64,000 nt of DNA from Cichorium intybus (Eukaryota; Streptophyta; Magnoliopsida; Asterales; Asteraceae), in NCBI GenBank assembly GCA_023525715.1, contig CM042016.1, forward strand, positions 78,103,382 to 78,167,381, written 5' to 3'. Within the stretch, counting starts at the first letter, position 1. Each line of letters starts with the position of its first letter. The position numbers and the translations under genes were made by a program. Positions 12,285-23,116 of this stretch are shown here, piece after piece. The notes beneath the pieces are model-generated. The model did not search any database. It was not told the origin of the DNA and saw only the letters and a list, made by a program, of their open reading frames with translations.

Positions 12285-12305
12285 GTTGCTGTTCCAGACA
12301 CCATC

Positions 12306-12567
12306 GCATCGCGATCCATATAGGTCGCGTCACGAACTTTGTAACGTGCTCTTTTGTGCTGGCTAGTGGCCCGATGAGTGGACTGTAGTAGGTGTGATGA
12401 TTATGGTGCATGCCTCCTAATCAGTGGAACGTGGTAGGTGAATCGTGTCGCGACCCAAAAGCAGATCGGGCCGCGATCTTAGTGAGTTGCGATTTCTTGG
12501 TCAGCAATGTGTCACCATCTTGTCAGCATATAGGGTCGCGATCCTGAGTGAGATAGGGTCACGATCT
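12306..12567. promoter_or_regulatory. Array of TCGCGA-centred palindromes in three pairs
   Basis: Cores start at 12309 (TCGCGA), 12330 (TCACGA), 12448 (TCGCGA), 12471 (CCGCGA), 12536 (TCGCGA) and 12559 (TCACGA). Pair spacing is 21, 23 and 23 bp. An extra degenerate TCGCGT lies at 12325. Consensus on the plus strand is GGGTCGCGATCC. Confidence 0.75.
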
Positions 12568-12820
12568 GGCTCCTGTTGGGCTTTTTTCTTTATTTTTCAC
12601 ACGTAAATCTCTATATTTAGCTCTTTTATTCCCGCAAGGTCATTACACTTCTTTTGTTCACTTTTAAGCTTGTATTCAGCTCCTTCTTTATCTGCAAAGC
12701 TATTTCCCTGAGTTTTGGTAATTTGAACGTATAAGTACCTTTTATCTTTATATCATACCAAAAACACATGTTTAAGCACTCGATATTGCCTAAAATATAT
12801 GTATAAATTAGGCAATATCA

Positions 12821-12908
12821 CACGTTATGTGTTCGCCAAGTAGACATATCGGCCATAATTCGTACAAAGGCGACACATGCTAGTGGTCATATGGTGATAG
12901 TTACAGTG
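12821..12908 (-). pseudogene. Zinc-knuckle fragment of gag, element C
   Basis: The minus strand translates to a CCHC-like string (CRLCTNYGRYVYLANT) in which two spacing positions fit a nucleocapsid knuckle but the second cysteine/histidine positions are replaced by Tyr. The fragment continues the gag interrupted at 20881: the 5 bp GTTAC occurs at 12909-12913 and 20881-20885, on either side of element E. The frame ends in TAA and is truncated by the LTR that begins at 12820. Confidence 0.65.
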
Positions 12909-12913
12909 GTTAC

Positions 12914-14390
12914 TGTAACACCCAGTTTCTCAAATTCAGGATTACACTGATAATTCAACAAAATAACTATCATTAAGTACTTATTTACATACAATAAGTT
13001 TCATACTAGTTCTCAAAAAAAACCAAGTGTTTACAAAAGACTTAGTCTAACACAACAAAATAAGTTCAAGTTCAAAGTCCATGTCCCATCCAGCTAACCC
13101 TCCGTGATGCGTTTCCCACGATCTGTACTTCCAGAACCTAACACAATTAATATTAACAATCAATATATGAGCTTTGAAAGCTCTGTGAGTAATTAAAGTT
13201 TAACTGAACAACAATTGTCCAACATTTCTTTCACAAATTTTTCAATAAACCATCTTAATCCTTAATATATACTCATAATGAGGTTCATTATTCCAAACAC
13301 TCATAATTGGTATTCTCAACCAATTTCAAAACAACTCAAATCATACTTCTTCTGCAATAAACAATAATACCAACACATAATTCATCTATTAATAACTACT
13401 CACCTGTTGTGGAATCGATATGTGGAACTCCTGCACCTCGTGTATGTTCTTGCCTAGCTTTAGCTGTAGCATAACAACTCACTTTCATTACTCAAGTTAA
13501 GAATAATTTCAATCACACCCAATAGTTATCAAAATCAAGAAGTTTGTATCATTGAAGCAAGTTACCATCAAAATATAACATTAATATCACAGTTGTAACC
13601 TTCAATTTCATCACTTAAACACATGTAACCCTAGGAATACAATATAAACACTTCACTAGCTCGATTTTATAGTTAGAACTCTCTTATACTAACTATTCCA
13701 CATATTTTAGCTCTAACTTTAACAAATTCTAGGTGGCTCATCAAGACCACAAGGAATTACCTCAAATCAAATAACTCAACCATCAAAACAAGGTCAAAAT
13801 CGAAGAGAGTTACCTTTCAAGCTCAAAGTATCAATCCCTAGCTTCAATTAGAGAAAGATAGTCTCTAAAATCAACTTAGGAGGCTTAGAGATGGTTTTCT
13901 AGGGTTTTGAGAGGTTTTAGACGAAAAGGGTTTTAACCCCAAATGAATCAAAATCGTATTTTTAAAACAGATCTGTGCGATTACACGGCCCGTGTAAAAA
14001 TTACACGGCCCGTGTAACTTACGGCATGAAATTGAAATTTGATCTGCAGAACTACACGACCCGTGCTGCACAAATTACATGACCCGTGTCAATGTTACAC
14101 GACCCGTGTAACTCACAGTATGCAATTGAGTTTTAGTCTACAAATTTACACGACCCGTGTCAATACTACACGACCCGTGTAAGTCACGGCGTGGTCAAAA
14201 CATTCACGAGGGATCCCTACACGACCCGTGTAACTTTAACACGACCCGTGTAACTCCTTTTTAGCATTTTTAAACTTCAAACTTCTACCAAATGGGATTT
14301 TAACTACCACACTCATGCAATAATCTAACTAATCTTTAATTGCACCAAGATTAACTCAAAATCTCTAAATTTTAATAACACGGTATTACA
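12914..14390 (-). mobile_element. 3' LTR of element E
   Basis: 1477 bp, TGTAACACCC to GGTATTACA on the plus strand. Compared with the 5' LTR it lacks about 60 bp (the 5' LTR has them at 19402-19459) between two TAAG repeats, the footprint of slippage or repeat-mediated deletion. Confidence 0.93.
13982..14252. promoter_or_regulatory. Array of ACACGACCCGTGT-type palindromes (3' LTR of E)
   Basis: Units start near 13982, 14002, 14053, 14076, 14096, 14147, 14167, 14218 and 14238. Pairs are 20 bp apart, and pairs mostly recur with a 71-bp period. Variants are ACACGGCCCGTGT and ACATGACCCGTGT. Confidence 0.88.
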
Positions 14391-14430
14391 AGTACTTACC
14401 CCCTTCAAAAGATTCCGTCCTCGGAATCTC
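14391..14430 (-). promoter_or_regulatory. Polypurine tract region of E
   Basis: The minus strand reads TTTGAAGGGGGTAAGTACT immediately before the 3' LTR, preceded by GAGGACGGAATC. This is the usual position for plus-strand priming in chromoviruses. Confidence 0.7.
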
Positions 14431-17400
14431 CTAAAATAAAAAGGGATATTTTGTTCGCATCTCCTCTTCAGCTTCCCAAGTGACATATGATCCTCTATGA
14501 TGTCGCCATTGCACTTTCACCAATCCCACTTCTTTGTTTCGCAATTTCTTAACTTTCTCTTCTAGAATTTGCTCTGGCATCTCTTGATATCTTAATTTCT
14601 CATCTAGTTGAACTTCAGCTAAGGGTACCCAAGTGGATTGGTCATACAATGTTTTTCTAAGGTGTGACACATGAAAAACATTGTGGATACCCTGTAACTC
14701 CTCTGGAAGCTTTAGCTTATACGCAACCGCTCCAATTTTCTCCAAAACTTGAAAGGGTCCAATAAAGCGTGGGCTCAATTTAACTCTCTTGCCAAATCTA
14801 ATTATTCCCTTCCATGGGGACACTTTCAACATTACCATATCCCCAACATTGAACTCTAATAGCTTTCTTCTTCTATCTGCATATTGCTTTTGGCGGTTTT
14901 GAGCTACTCGCATATGCTCACGGATGTTTTGTATATTCTCTTCAGTTTCAGCTACAATTTCCGGTCCCGCCAATGGTTTCTCTCCCATCTCTGTCCAGCA
15001 AGTTGGTGTTCGACACGGTGCACCATATAAAGCTTCAAAAGGTACCATCTGTATACTGGAGTGATAAGTGTTGTTATAGGCAAACTCTACCAAAGGCAGA
15101 TGATCTTCCCAACTACCTCCAAAATCAATGATGCAGGCTCGTAGCATATCTTCAAGTGTTTGTATCGTTCTTTCCGACTGTCCATCCGTCTGGGGATGAT
15201 ACGCAGTACTCAATAAAGCTTTTGTACCAAAATGCTTTTGGAAACTCTGCCAGAAATGTGAATTGAACCGATTATCTCTATCAGAAATTATTGAAGTTGG
15301 CACTCCATGTCGTTTCACAATTTCTTTCGTATATATCTCAGCTAGCTTTGATACTTGATAATCTTCTCGGATTGGAATGAAATGAGCAGACTTGGTCAAC
15401 CTATCAACAATCACCCAAATTGAATTATATCCTCGAGGATTCCGAGGCAACTTGGTGATGAAATCCATAATGATTTCATCCCATTTCTTCTTTGGTACTG
15501 GTAATGGTTGCACTGCTCCATATGGCTTTTGATGATTGGCTTTTACTTGAAGACACGTCAAGCAGTTCTCCACAAAGCGTCCTACATCTCGCTTCATACC
15601 CGGCCACCAGTAGTACGGCTTTAATGTATGATACATTCGTGTACTACCAGGGTGAACCGAATATCTTGTACAGTGAGCATCCTCTAGCAATAACTGTCTT
15701 GCCTCGCCATGTCTCGGAACCCAAACTCGCCCTTGGAAAGTCTTGATTCCTTGTGTATTTTCCACAAGTTTCTCTACATAACCAATCATTCTTTCTTTCT
15801 TCAAGTCATTGGCTTCGACTTGGCATCTACGTATCAACTCTGGTAATCGACTCACAATCCCCATTCGAGCTGATACAACTCGAACCGGCGGCTCTTTACG
15901 GCTTAGTGCATCCGCCACCACATTGGCTTTACCAGGATGGTAAAGTATTTCACAATCATAATCTTTTAGCAGATCCATCCACCGTACTTGCCTCATGTTT
16001 AACTCTTTCTGATCAAACATATATTTCAGGCTTTTATGATCTGTATATATTTGAAATCGCACTCCATAAAGATAATGTCGCCATATCTTTAACGCAAAGA
16101 TTACCGCCGCCAACTCTAAATCATGTACTGGGTAAGCTCTTTCATGTGGTTTCAGTTGTTAAGAGGCATACGCTATCACTTGTCCTTTTTGCATCAACAC
16201 GCATCCAAGACCACTTAAGGAGGCATCGCTGTAAAGAACAAAATCCTCCCCTCCTTGCGGTAAAGCCAACACTGGAGCCTTGCATAAGCCATCTCGTAGT
16301 TGTTCAAAGGCTGATTGTTGTGCCTCAGTCCAACTAAATTTCTCCGTCTTCTTGGTCAATTTGGTTAAGGGCATAGCTATACGAGAAAAGTTTTCTACAA
16401 ATCGTCGATAATAGCCTGCTAACCCCAAGAAACTACGAACCTCCATTGGACTCTTTGGCGGCTCCCAACTCATTACGGCTTCGATCTTTGCTGGATCTAC
16501 CTTTATACCGTCTTCATTTATCACATGGCCAATAAATTGAATCTCCCGTAACCAGAACTCGCATTTTGAAAATTTTGCATATAATTTCTCGTTTCGAAGA
16601 AGATCTAGCATTTGTTGCAAATGAAATCTGTGCTCATCTCGACTCTTTGAATAAATCAGGATGTCGTCGATAAACACAATTACGAATTTATCAAGAAAGG
16701 GACGACAAACCCGATTCATCAAATCCATAAAAACAGCAGGAGCATTAGTCAAACCGAACGACATGACTAAGAACTCGTAATGGCCATACCTCGTACGGAA
16801 AGCTGTCTTTGGAATATCAGCTTCTTGTACTCTCAATTGATGATAGCCGGATCTCAAATCAATCTTTGAAAAATACGTGACCCCATGCAGTTGATCAAAT
16901 AAGTCATCGTTCCTCGGCAAAGGGTAACGATTCTTTATAGTGACCTTGTTGAGCTCCCGATAATCTATACACATTCTCATAGATCCATCTTTCTTTTTCA
17001 CAAAGAGTATAGGCGCATCCCACGGAGACGAACTCGGACGTATAAATCCAAGTTCCAATAACTCTTGCAACTGTCTCTTTAATTCTTCCATCTCAGATGG
17101 TGCTAATCGATAAGGTGGTCGAGCTACCGGCTTCGCCCCCGGTATGACATCGATCACAAATTCAACTTGTCTACTTAGTGGTACGCCTGGAAGAGTTTCG
17201 GGAAATACATCGGGATAATCATAAACCACTTCTACTTCTTCTATTTTGGAATGTTTTGACTCAGCACTAATCACATGTGCCATAATCAATTCACCCCCTT
17301 TTTCTATATATCTCCTAGCCGTGGCAAGTGACACTATCGGTACTTTTCGGGAACGTCTTTCACCTCGTATCAAAATTCGGGAACCACTCGGTGTCTTTAT

Positions 17401-19014
17401 GGAAAGTGTTTTCTCATGACAATCCATTTGACCCCTATTATCATCCATCCAATCCATTCCGACTATCACATCAAACTCATGATTAGTGATCGGCTTTAGA
17501 TCTATAAGGTACGCAACCCCATAGATTTCAAGCCGACACTGTTTATAATGACTCTTTACAAAAACACATCTCCCATCTGCTACATCTACTATTATTTTCT
17601 CATATAATTCAGCTAATGAATTATCTAGTTTAGAAGCAAAAGACTCTGATATAAAAGACACAGATGCACCCGAATCAAAAAGTACTCGTGCTTGAAAAGA
17701 GTTCAAGCTAAAGATACCTGTGATAACATCGGTCCGATCTCTAGCCTCGTCGACAGTTAATTGAAAAGCTCGCGTTTTCACATGACCACCACCCCTATCT
17801 CTTCGATCATCTCGATCTCGACCTCCTCCTTGACCAGTCTTTTGAAAATCTCTTTGTGGCTCAGATTTCATCTTTGGGCAATTTGGACGAATATGCCCGC
17901 TCTCCCCACAATTGAAACAAACAGGGCGACTCTTGGTACACTGGCGAGCCATATGTCCCGTCTTTCCACACTGGAAACAAACTGATGGAGGGTTTTGGGA
18001 ATCACATTCCCCCGTGTGTTTTTGCCTACATTTCTTACACCATCTCTCCTCATTTTTCTTGGGTTCACCACGGAATTGAGAACCCGTGGTAAAAGACTTC
18101 TGAGTAATATCTCCAGCTTTACCTTCCCACTTTCTCTTGGATCCTCCAACTTCTCTTTCAGTTCTCCTCTCTTCCTCTTGTCTTTGCAACTCCCTTTCTC
18201 TTGATCTTGCTGCCTCTGCAACTTGTTGAAAGGCAGTATATCTAGAACTCGGTAAAAACTCTCGAATCTAGGTTTTTAAACTCCATAAGTAACGATCCAT
18301 CTTACGCTCCTCCGTATCTACTTGATGTTATGCAAATCTCGCCTTCTCATTGAAATCCAGTGTGTATTGCTGCACCGTTCTCGACCCTTGCTGTAATTTC
18401 AAAAATTCTTCTTCTATTCCTTTCATAGCATTATTGGAACAATAGTACTCGGTGAACTTTAATTTGAACTGTTCCCAATTCAAGGTATATGCTAAGCTTT
18501 CTCCTATCTCCATGCACATATTCTGCCACCAAAATTGTGCATCCTCCTTTAATAAATTCGTTGCAAACTCAACTTTATCCGCCTCATCACATTTACTTGT
18601 GCGGAACATCTTTTCAACGTGTGTCAACCAATTCTTGGCTGCTATGGGATCATCTCTCCCATAGAAATTGTATGGCTTGCACTTCTGGAAAACATCATAA
18701 GTACACCTCCTTGTCTTCTCAGGTATTCTAGCTCTACCCGCCTCAACAAAGACCTCTTCACGACCCTCTCTCTGTTCAGGTTGAACCGGGATTGATCCCG
18801 AAGTACCTCCAGTTGTAACCTCCGCTTGAGGCTTCAAATAAGTGGGTAATAACTCTTTAAGTGCCTTGGTTACCTCAGCCGCAATCATAGCTTGCATATT
18901 ACTTTGTGTCTCGGGAGGTCGCTCTCCCTCGGGTTGATGCTCTTTACCCGAATCTCGTGATCCCGATTTATCTCTTGGTGGATCACTTCGCTCTTTTTCT
19001 TTTCCAGAACTCAT
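14431..19014 (-). pseudogene. Chromovirus gag-pol polyprotein, element E
   Basis: A single frame of 1528 codons from ATG 19014 to 14431, broken only by in-frame stops at 18328-18330 (TAA), 18268-18270 (TAG) and 16159-16161 (TAA). Domains in order: charged N-terminus; capsid (NWLTHVEKMF, FKLKFTEYY); three cysteine knuckles (CKKCRQKHTGEC, CFQCGKTGHMARQC, CFNCGESGHIRPNC); protease with FDSGAS; reverse transcriptase with VFIDDIL; RNase H (YSDAS, YTDHKS, VADALSRK); integrase HHCC, then DDE (aspartates in MDFITKL and ISDRDNRF, glutamate in DGQSERTIQ); GPF module (FIGPFQVL); C-terminal chromodomain (VKVQWRHHRGSYVTWEAEEEM) followed by KYPFLF. The chromodomain and domain order mark a Tekay/Del-type chromovirus. 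With only three nonsense changes and no frameshift it decayed recently. Confidence 0.93.
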
Positions 19015-19052
19015 TTTAACTGAAAAAGAAAATCAACTCGTTTAGTAATCAC

Positions 19053-19228
19053 CACCATAATACTCAATATGGTGTGTAATCAACTCAATTGTATATCACT
19101 ATAATACTCAATATAGTGTATAATCAACTCAATTGTATAGCACTATAATACTCAATATAGTGTATAATCAACTCAATTGTATAGCACTATAATACTCAAT
19201 ATAGTGTATAATCAACTCAATTGTAATA
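19053..19228. repeat. Four 44-bp tandem repeats with hairpins in leader of E
   Basis: Copies start at 19053, 19097, 19141 and 19185. Each contains CACTATA-ATACTCAA-TATAGTG (7-bp stem, 8-nt loop). In the first copy the stem is CACCATA/TATGGTG, so both arms changed together and pairing is kept. The repeat lies between primer site and gag. Confidence 0.9.
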
Positions 19229-19324
19229 CACCACGGAGGATAGCTACTCGGGACTTTTTGGGACTTCTCAATCTCATTGGTTTAAGTCTAAACCCATCTC
19301 AAGGTTTAATTCCCTTAAACCACG
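19229..19324 (-). other. Leader of E next to the primer site
   Basis: Untranslated sequence, no ORF, containing no recognisable motif apart from a short repeat of TCTCAA. Confidence 0.5.
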
Positions 19325-19338
19325 GCTCTGATACCAAC
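19325..19338 (-). promoter_or_regulatory. Primer-binding site, initiator tRNA-Met type
   Basis: Minus strand TTGGTATCAGAGCC, adjacent to the 5' LTR. Confidence 0.92.
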
Positions 19339-19339
19339 T

Positions 19340-20880
19340 TGTAACACCCAGTTTCTCAAATTCAGGATTACACTGATAATTCAACAAAATAACTATCATT
19401 AAGGTGTAATCCTCAAAGATGAGTAACAAGTATGACAAGATACTATCAAAAGCATAGTTTAAGTACTTATTTACATATAATAAGTTTCATACTAGTTCTC
19501 AAAAAAAAAAACCAAGTGTTTACAAAAGACTTAGTCTAACACAACAAAATAAGTTCAAGTTCAAAGTCCATGTCCCATCCAGCTAACCCTCCGTGATGCG
19601 TTTCCCACGATCTGTACTTCCAGAACCTAACACAATTAACAGTAACAAACAATATATGAGCTTTGAAAGCTCTGTGAGTAATTAAAGTTTAACTGAACAA
19701 CAATTGTCCAACATTTCTTTCACAACTTTTTCAATAAACCATCTTAATCCTTAATATATACTCATAATGAGGTTCATTATTCCAAACACTCATAATTGGT
19801 ATTCTCAACCAATTTCTAAACAACTCAAATCATACTTCTTCTGCAATAAACATCAATACCAACACATAATTCATCTATTAATAACTACTCACCTGTTGTG
19901 GAATCGATATGTGGAACTCCTGCACCTCGTGTATGTTCTTGCCTAGCTTTAGCTGTAGCATAACAACTCACTTTCATTACTCAAGTTAAGAATAATTTCA
20001 ATAACACCCAATAGTTATCAAAATCAAGAAGTTTGTATCATTGAAGCAAGTTACCATCAAAAGATAACATTAATATCACAGTTGTAACCTTCAATTTCAT
20101 CACTTAAACACATGTAACCCTAGGAATACAATATAAACACTTCACTAGCTCGATTTTATAGTTAGAACTCTCTTATAATAACTATTCCACATAATTTAGC
20201 TCTAACTTTAACAAATTCCAGGTGGCTCATCAAGACCATAAGGAATTACCTCAAATCAAATAACTCAACCATCAAAACAAGGTCAAAATCGAAGAGAGTT
20301 ACCTTTCAAGCTCAAAGTATCAATCCCTAGCTTCAATTCGAGAAAGATAGGCTCTAAAATCGACTTAGGAGGCTTAGAGATGGTTTTCTAGGGTTTTGAG
20401 AGGTTTTAGACGAAAAGGGTTTTAACCCCAAATGAATCAAAATAGTATTTTTAAAACAGATCTGTGTGATTACACGGCCCGTGTAAAAATTACACGGCCC
20501 GTGTAACTTACGGCATGAAATTGAAATTTGATCTGCAGAACTACACGACCCGTGTAGATATTACACGACCAGTGCTGCACAAATTACACGACCCGTGTAA
20601 CTCACGGTATGCAATTGAGTTTTAGTCTACAAATTTACATGACCCGTGTCAATACTACACGACCCGTGTAACTCACGGTGTGCTCAAAACATTCACGAGG
20701 GATCCCAACACGACCCGTGTAACTTTAACACGACCCGTGTAACTCCTTTTTAGCATTTTTCAACTTCAAACTTCTACCAAATGGGATTTTTAACTACCAC
20801 ACTCATGCAATAATCTAACTAATCTTTAATTGCACCAAGATTAACTCAAAATCTCTAAATTTTAATAACACGGTATTACA
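19340..20880 (-). mobile_element. 5' LTR of element E
   Basis: 1541 bp. Matches 12914-14390 with roughly a dozen scattered substitutions by eye. Retains the 60-bp segment missing from the other LTR. Confidence 0.94.
20471..20741. promoter_or_regulatory. Array of ACACGACCCGTGT-type palindromes (5' LTR of E)
   Basis: Units start near 20471, 20491, 20542, 20562 (degenerate), 20585, 20636, 20656, 20707 and 20727. Pair spacing is 20 bp; a 71-bp period links 20471 to 20542, 20491 to 20562, 20585 to 20656, 20636 to 20707, and 20656 to 20727. A weak TATA-like TTTAAAAATA lies about 18 bp downstream in element orientation (20444-20455). Confidence 0.88.
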
Positions 20881-20885
20881 GTTAC

Positions 20886-21769
20886 AGAGGGGGTGAGGTC
20901 CGGTATACGGCTTTTGTTTGATTGGGCTTGTGGGGTGACTTGGTAATAGTTGTAGCAAGGGTAATAACAGCATGGTTGTGGTGATGGATTTTCTGCTTCT
21001 TTTTGTCGCATCGGTGTGAGGACTCGGACTTAACAATTAGGGGAGTCTCAGGGGTCGGCTTTTCAATTGTCATCTTTGAACCCTTGCATGGGAGGACACC
21101 ATTGTTCATATTGTCCTCATTGAGTTGACCTGCTATTTCAATAGCGGATTCCAGGGTAGATGGCCTGCTGCTGGTCACCGAATCACGGATCTGGTGTGGT
21201 AACCCTTTATTGTAGCGGCATATTGCAGTTTTCATAGGTTGAACCATGTGAGGTAGGAGTCTTGAGAGATCCTGGAATCTATTGGTGTAGGTCGCGTTGT
21301 CGCCTCCCACCTATTTCAGATTCCAGAATTCATCTTCGAGAGTTTGCAATTCGCTGTCAGGGCAGAACTTCTCCATCATGCGTTCCTTTAGTTTTGACCA
21401 GGTCATTCCCAAGGAAACAACCTCTCCCTTTGCCTGTTTTTCTAGGTTCCACGACGCGAGAGCATGACCTTGGAGGCACCCTGTAGCGTAACGGACCATC
21501 AGGTCCTTAAGACACTCACTATGGATGAAAGTACTCTCCATTTCTTCGATCCATGTGAGGAGTGCGGTGGCACCATCGATGCCTTTGAAGTAAGGCGGAT
21601 TGCAGTTACGAAAGTGCTTAAACGAGCATAGAGGAGTGGTTGTTGGAGCTTGCAACTGAAGAGCATGAAGTTGGGTTGCAATTGTTGGGATGACGTTTGC
21701 TACCTCCTTGCCGATAAGGACGGCTAGCCTTCGGTTGTTGCGAGCAGCGTATGGGGATCGTAATGCCAT
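20886..21769 (-). pseudogene. gag of gypsy element C
   Basis: Opens with MALRSPYAARNNRRLAVLIG at 21769 and stays in one frame to the E insertion, with one in-frame TAG at 21311-21313. Capsid features are PPYFKGIDGATALLTWIEEM, ATGCLQGHALASW and, after the stop, GGDNATYTNRFQDLSRLLPHM. These are typical of the retrotransposon gag domain of plant gypsy elements. The nucleocapsid knuckle was separated by the E insertion and lies at 12821-12908. Protease and pol are absent from the window. The lineage cannot be set from gag alone; a chromovirus is likely. Confidence 0.85.
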
Positions 21770-22587
21770 CTACGAGAAACACTCATATGGACTTGTGAGT
21801 TATTTATAAATTGATTATGGAAATTAAGTTTGTAGACATTGTTGGGTAAAATGATTGTAAAACACTTGTTGGGTCATGGTTAGGAGTGTTGGGCACCTTT
21901 TGGGCTTTCCATTGGTACTAAATGTGAAGCATGTAGCACCTGTGTGCCCCCCCCCCCCCCCCAATACTAAGTTTTCACATATTTTCCCACTTCTAAGCCC
22001 ATTAGGGAACTTAATAATCCAGTGAGTTTGCCATTTTGGAGTGTATCCTTTCGGATACGTTTTGATAAGGTTGGGTATTTTGATGGCTCAAAAGTAATGT
22101 GAATGATGCACTTTGGCCTATAGGTTTGGGAACTCTAGCCTTTGGTCCCCAGGTAAGCAAACTGGTCCCTCGGTTGATTGGGATGTACACGAATGCTTGC
22201 CTAGTCAGGACTTTTGGTCTATCGGCACCTCCCCCTTCCAGTTGCTACGTTTCCATTACTATGATCTTACCCAACTAGAGTGGATGACTTTGAATTTCCT
22301 ATGAGCTCTAAGGAATATATATCTATATACAAATTTTTTTTAAACCACTTGAGTATGTGTGTGATTTTCAGAGAAAGAGGAGAAAATTCACAAGTGTATG
22401 CACACATATAAGTGTCAGGAGTAATACGTAAGCACACAAGGGAGCAATTAGCACACAAAGGTATTCCTAGGATTTTCTAAGTGAGAATTGCATGCAGTTG
22501 TGTGTGCATTTTATAAACTAGCATACGAGAGGACCCTAAAGGCTATAGACTAGGTCAAGGAAATTAACCTAATTCCCTATAGTCAAG
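21770..22587 (-). other. Leader of element C, with a 16-nt C tract
   Basis: Untranslated sequence between primer site and gag. No supported ORF. A homopolymer of 16 C lies at 21947-21962. Confidence 0.7.
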
Positions 22588-22600
22588 GGCTCTGATACCA
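22588..22600 (-). promoter_or_regulatory. Primer-binding site, initiator tRNA-Met type
   Basis: Minus strand TGGTATCAGAGCC, 3 nt from the LTR edge. Confidence 0.9.
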
Positions 22601-22603
22601 ATC

Positions 22604-23027
22604 TGTCACACCCAATCTTTGGCGGAATCGATCAAGGCGTGATATATTGTTCAAAGTATCATGACAACTATGTTATAATATGATTAGATTCAATTAAATA
22701 CTAAGTATGCAAACAAGATCCACAACATACAAATACAAATCCAAATACGAACAACATTTATTACATCAAATTTAAATAGTCTTGTGGGTTTCTAAGGTAC
22801 ACCCTAATTTTCATCAAATTCATTCTTCAAATCTGCATCATGGGTAAAAACAGGTCAACTACGAGAGTTGGTGTGTAATCTAGTTTTATTATAAAAAATT
22901 GTGAGTTTGAAACATTTATAATTTGGAATTTGTTTTCTTTTGTAGTCGGCAAGCAAGTGTTATTGATATAACGGTTTATAAACCAAATATTGATTAACAA
23001 ATGATAACAACAACAATAAGTCCTCAT

Positions 23028-23116
<89 letters not shown>

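Larger units (their letters stand above)
10243..12820 (-). mobile_element. Truncated Athila-like element 2 (5' LTR, leader, start of gag)
   Basis: Minus-strand order: LTR (12820-11141), degenerate tRNA-Asp primer site, leader homologous to element 1, (AT)n tract, start of gag. Similarity to element 1 stops at about 10243, in the middle of the capsid domain, so everything downstream was lost. Its LTR abuts the zinc-knuckle fragment of element C at 12821. Confidence 0.85.
11141..12820 (-). mobile_element. 5' LTR of Athila-like element 2
   Basis: 1680 bp bounded by TG and CA, colinear with 8520-10184 over most of its length. The exception is the block upstream of the TATA-like box, where the GGCGCGGTGCGCC array is replaced by a TCGCGA-centred array. 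Confidence 0.87.
12914..20880 (-). mobile_element. Complete Tekay/Del-like chromovirus E
   Basis: Two LTRs (12914-14390 and 19340-20880) flank a primer site, a gag-pol frame and a purine tract. The 5-bp target duplication GTTAC is perfect (12909-12913 and 20881-20885). The integrase ends in a chromodomain. LTRs differ by roughly 1 percent by eye plus a 60-bp deletion and repeat-unit changes, so the insertion is young. The target was the gag gene of element C. Confidence 0.95.

Noticed and set aside
13982..14252. CRISPR-like array (regular short repeats)
   Set aside because: Repeats are 13-17 bp palindromes inside an LTR, spacers are not unique or of constant length, and the genome is eukaryotic.
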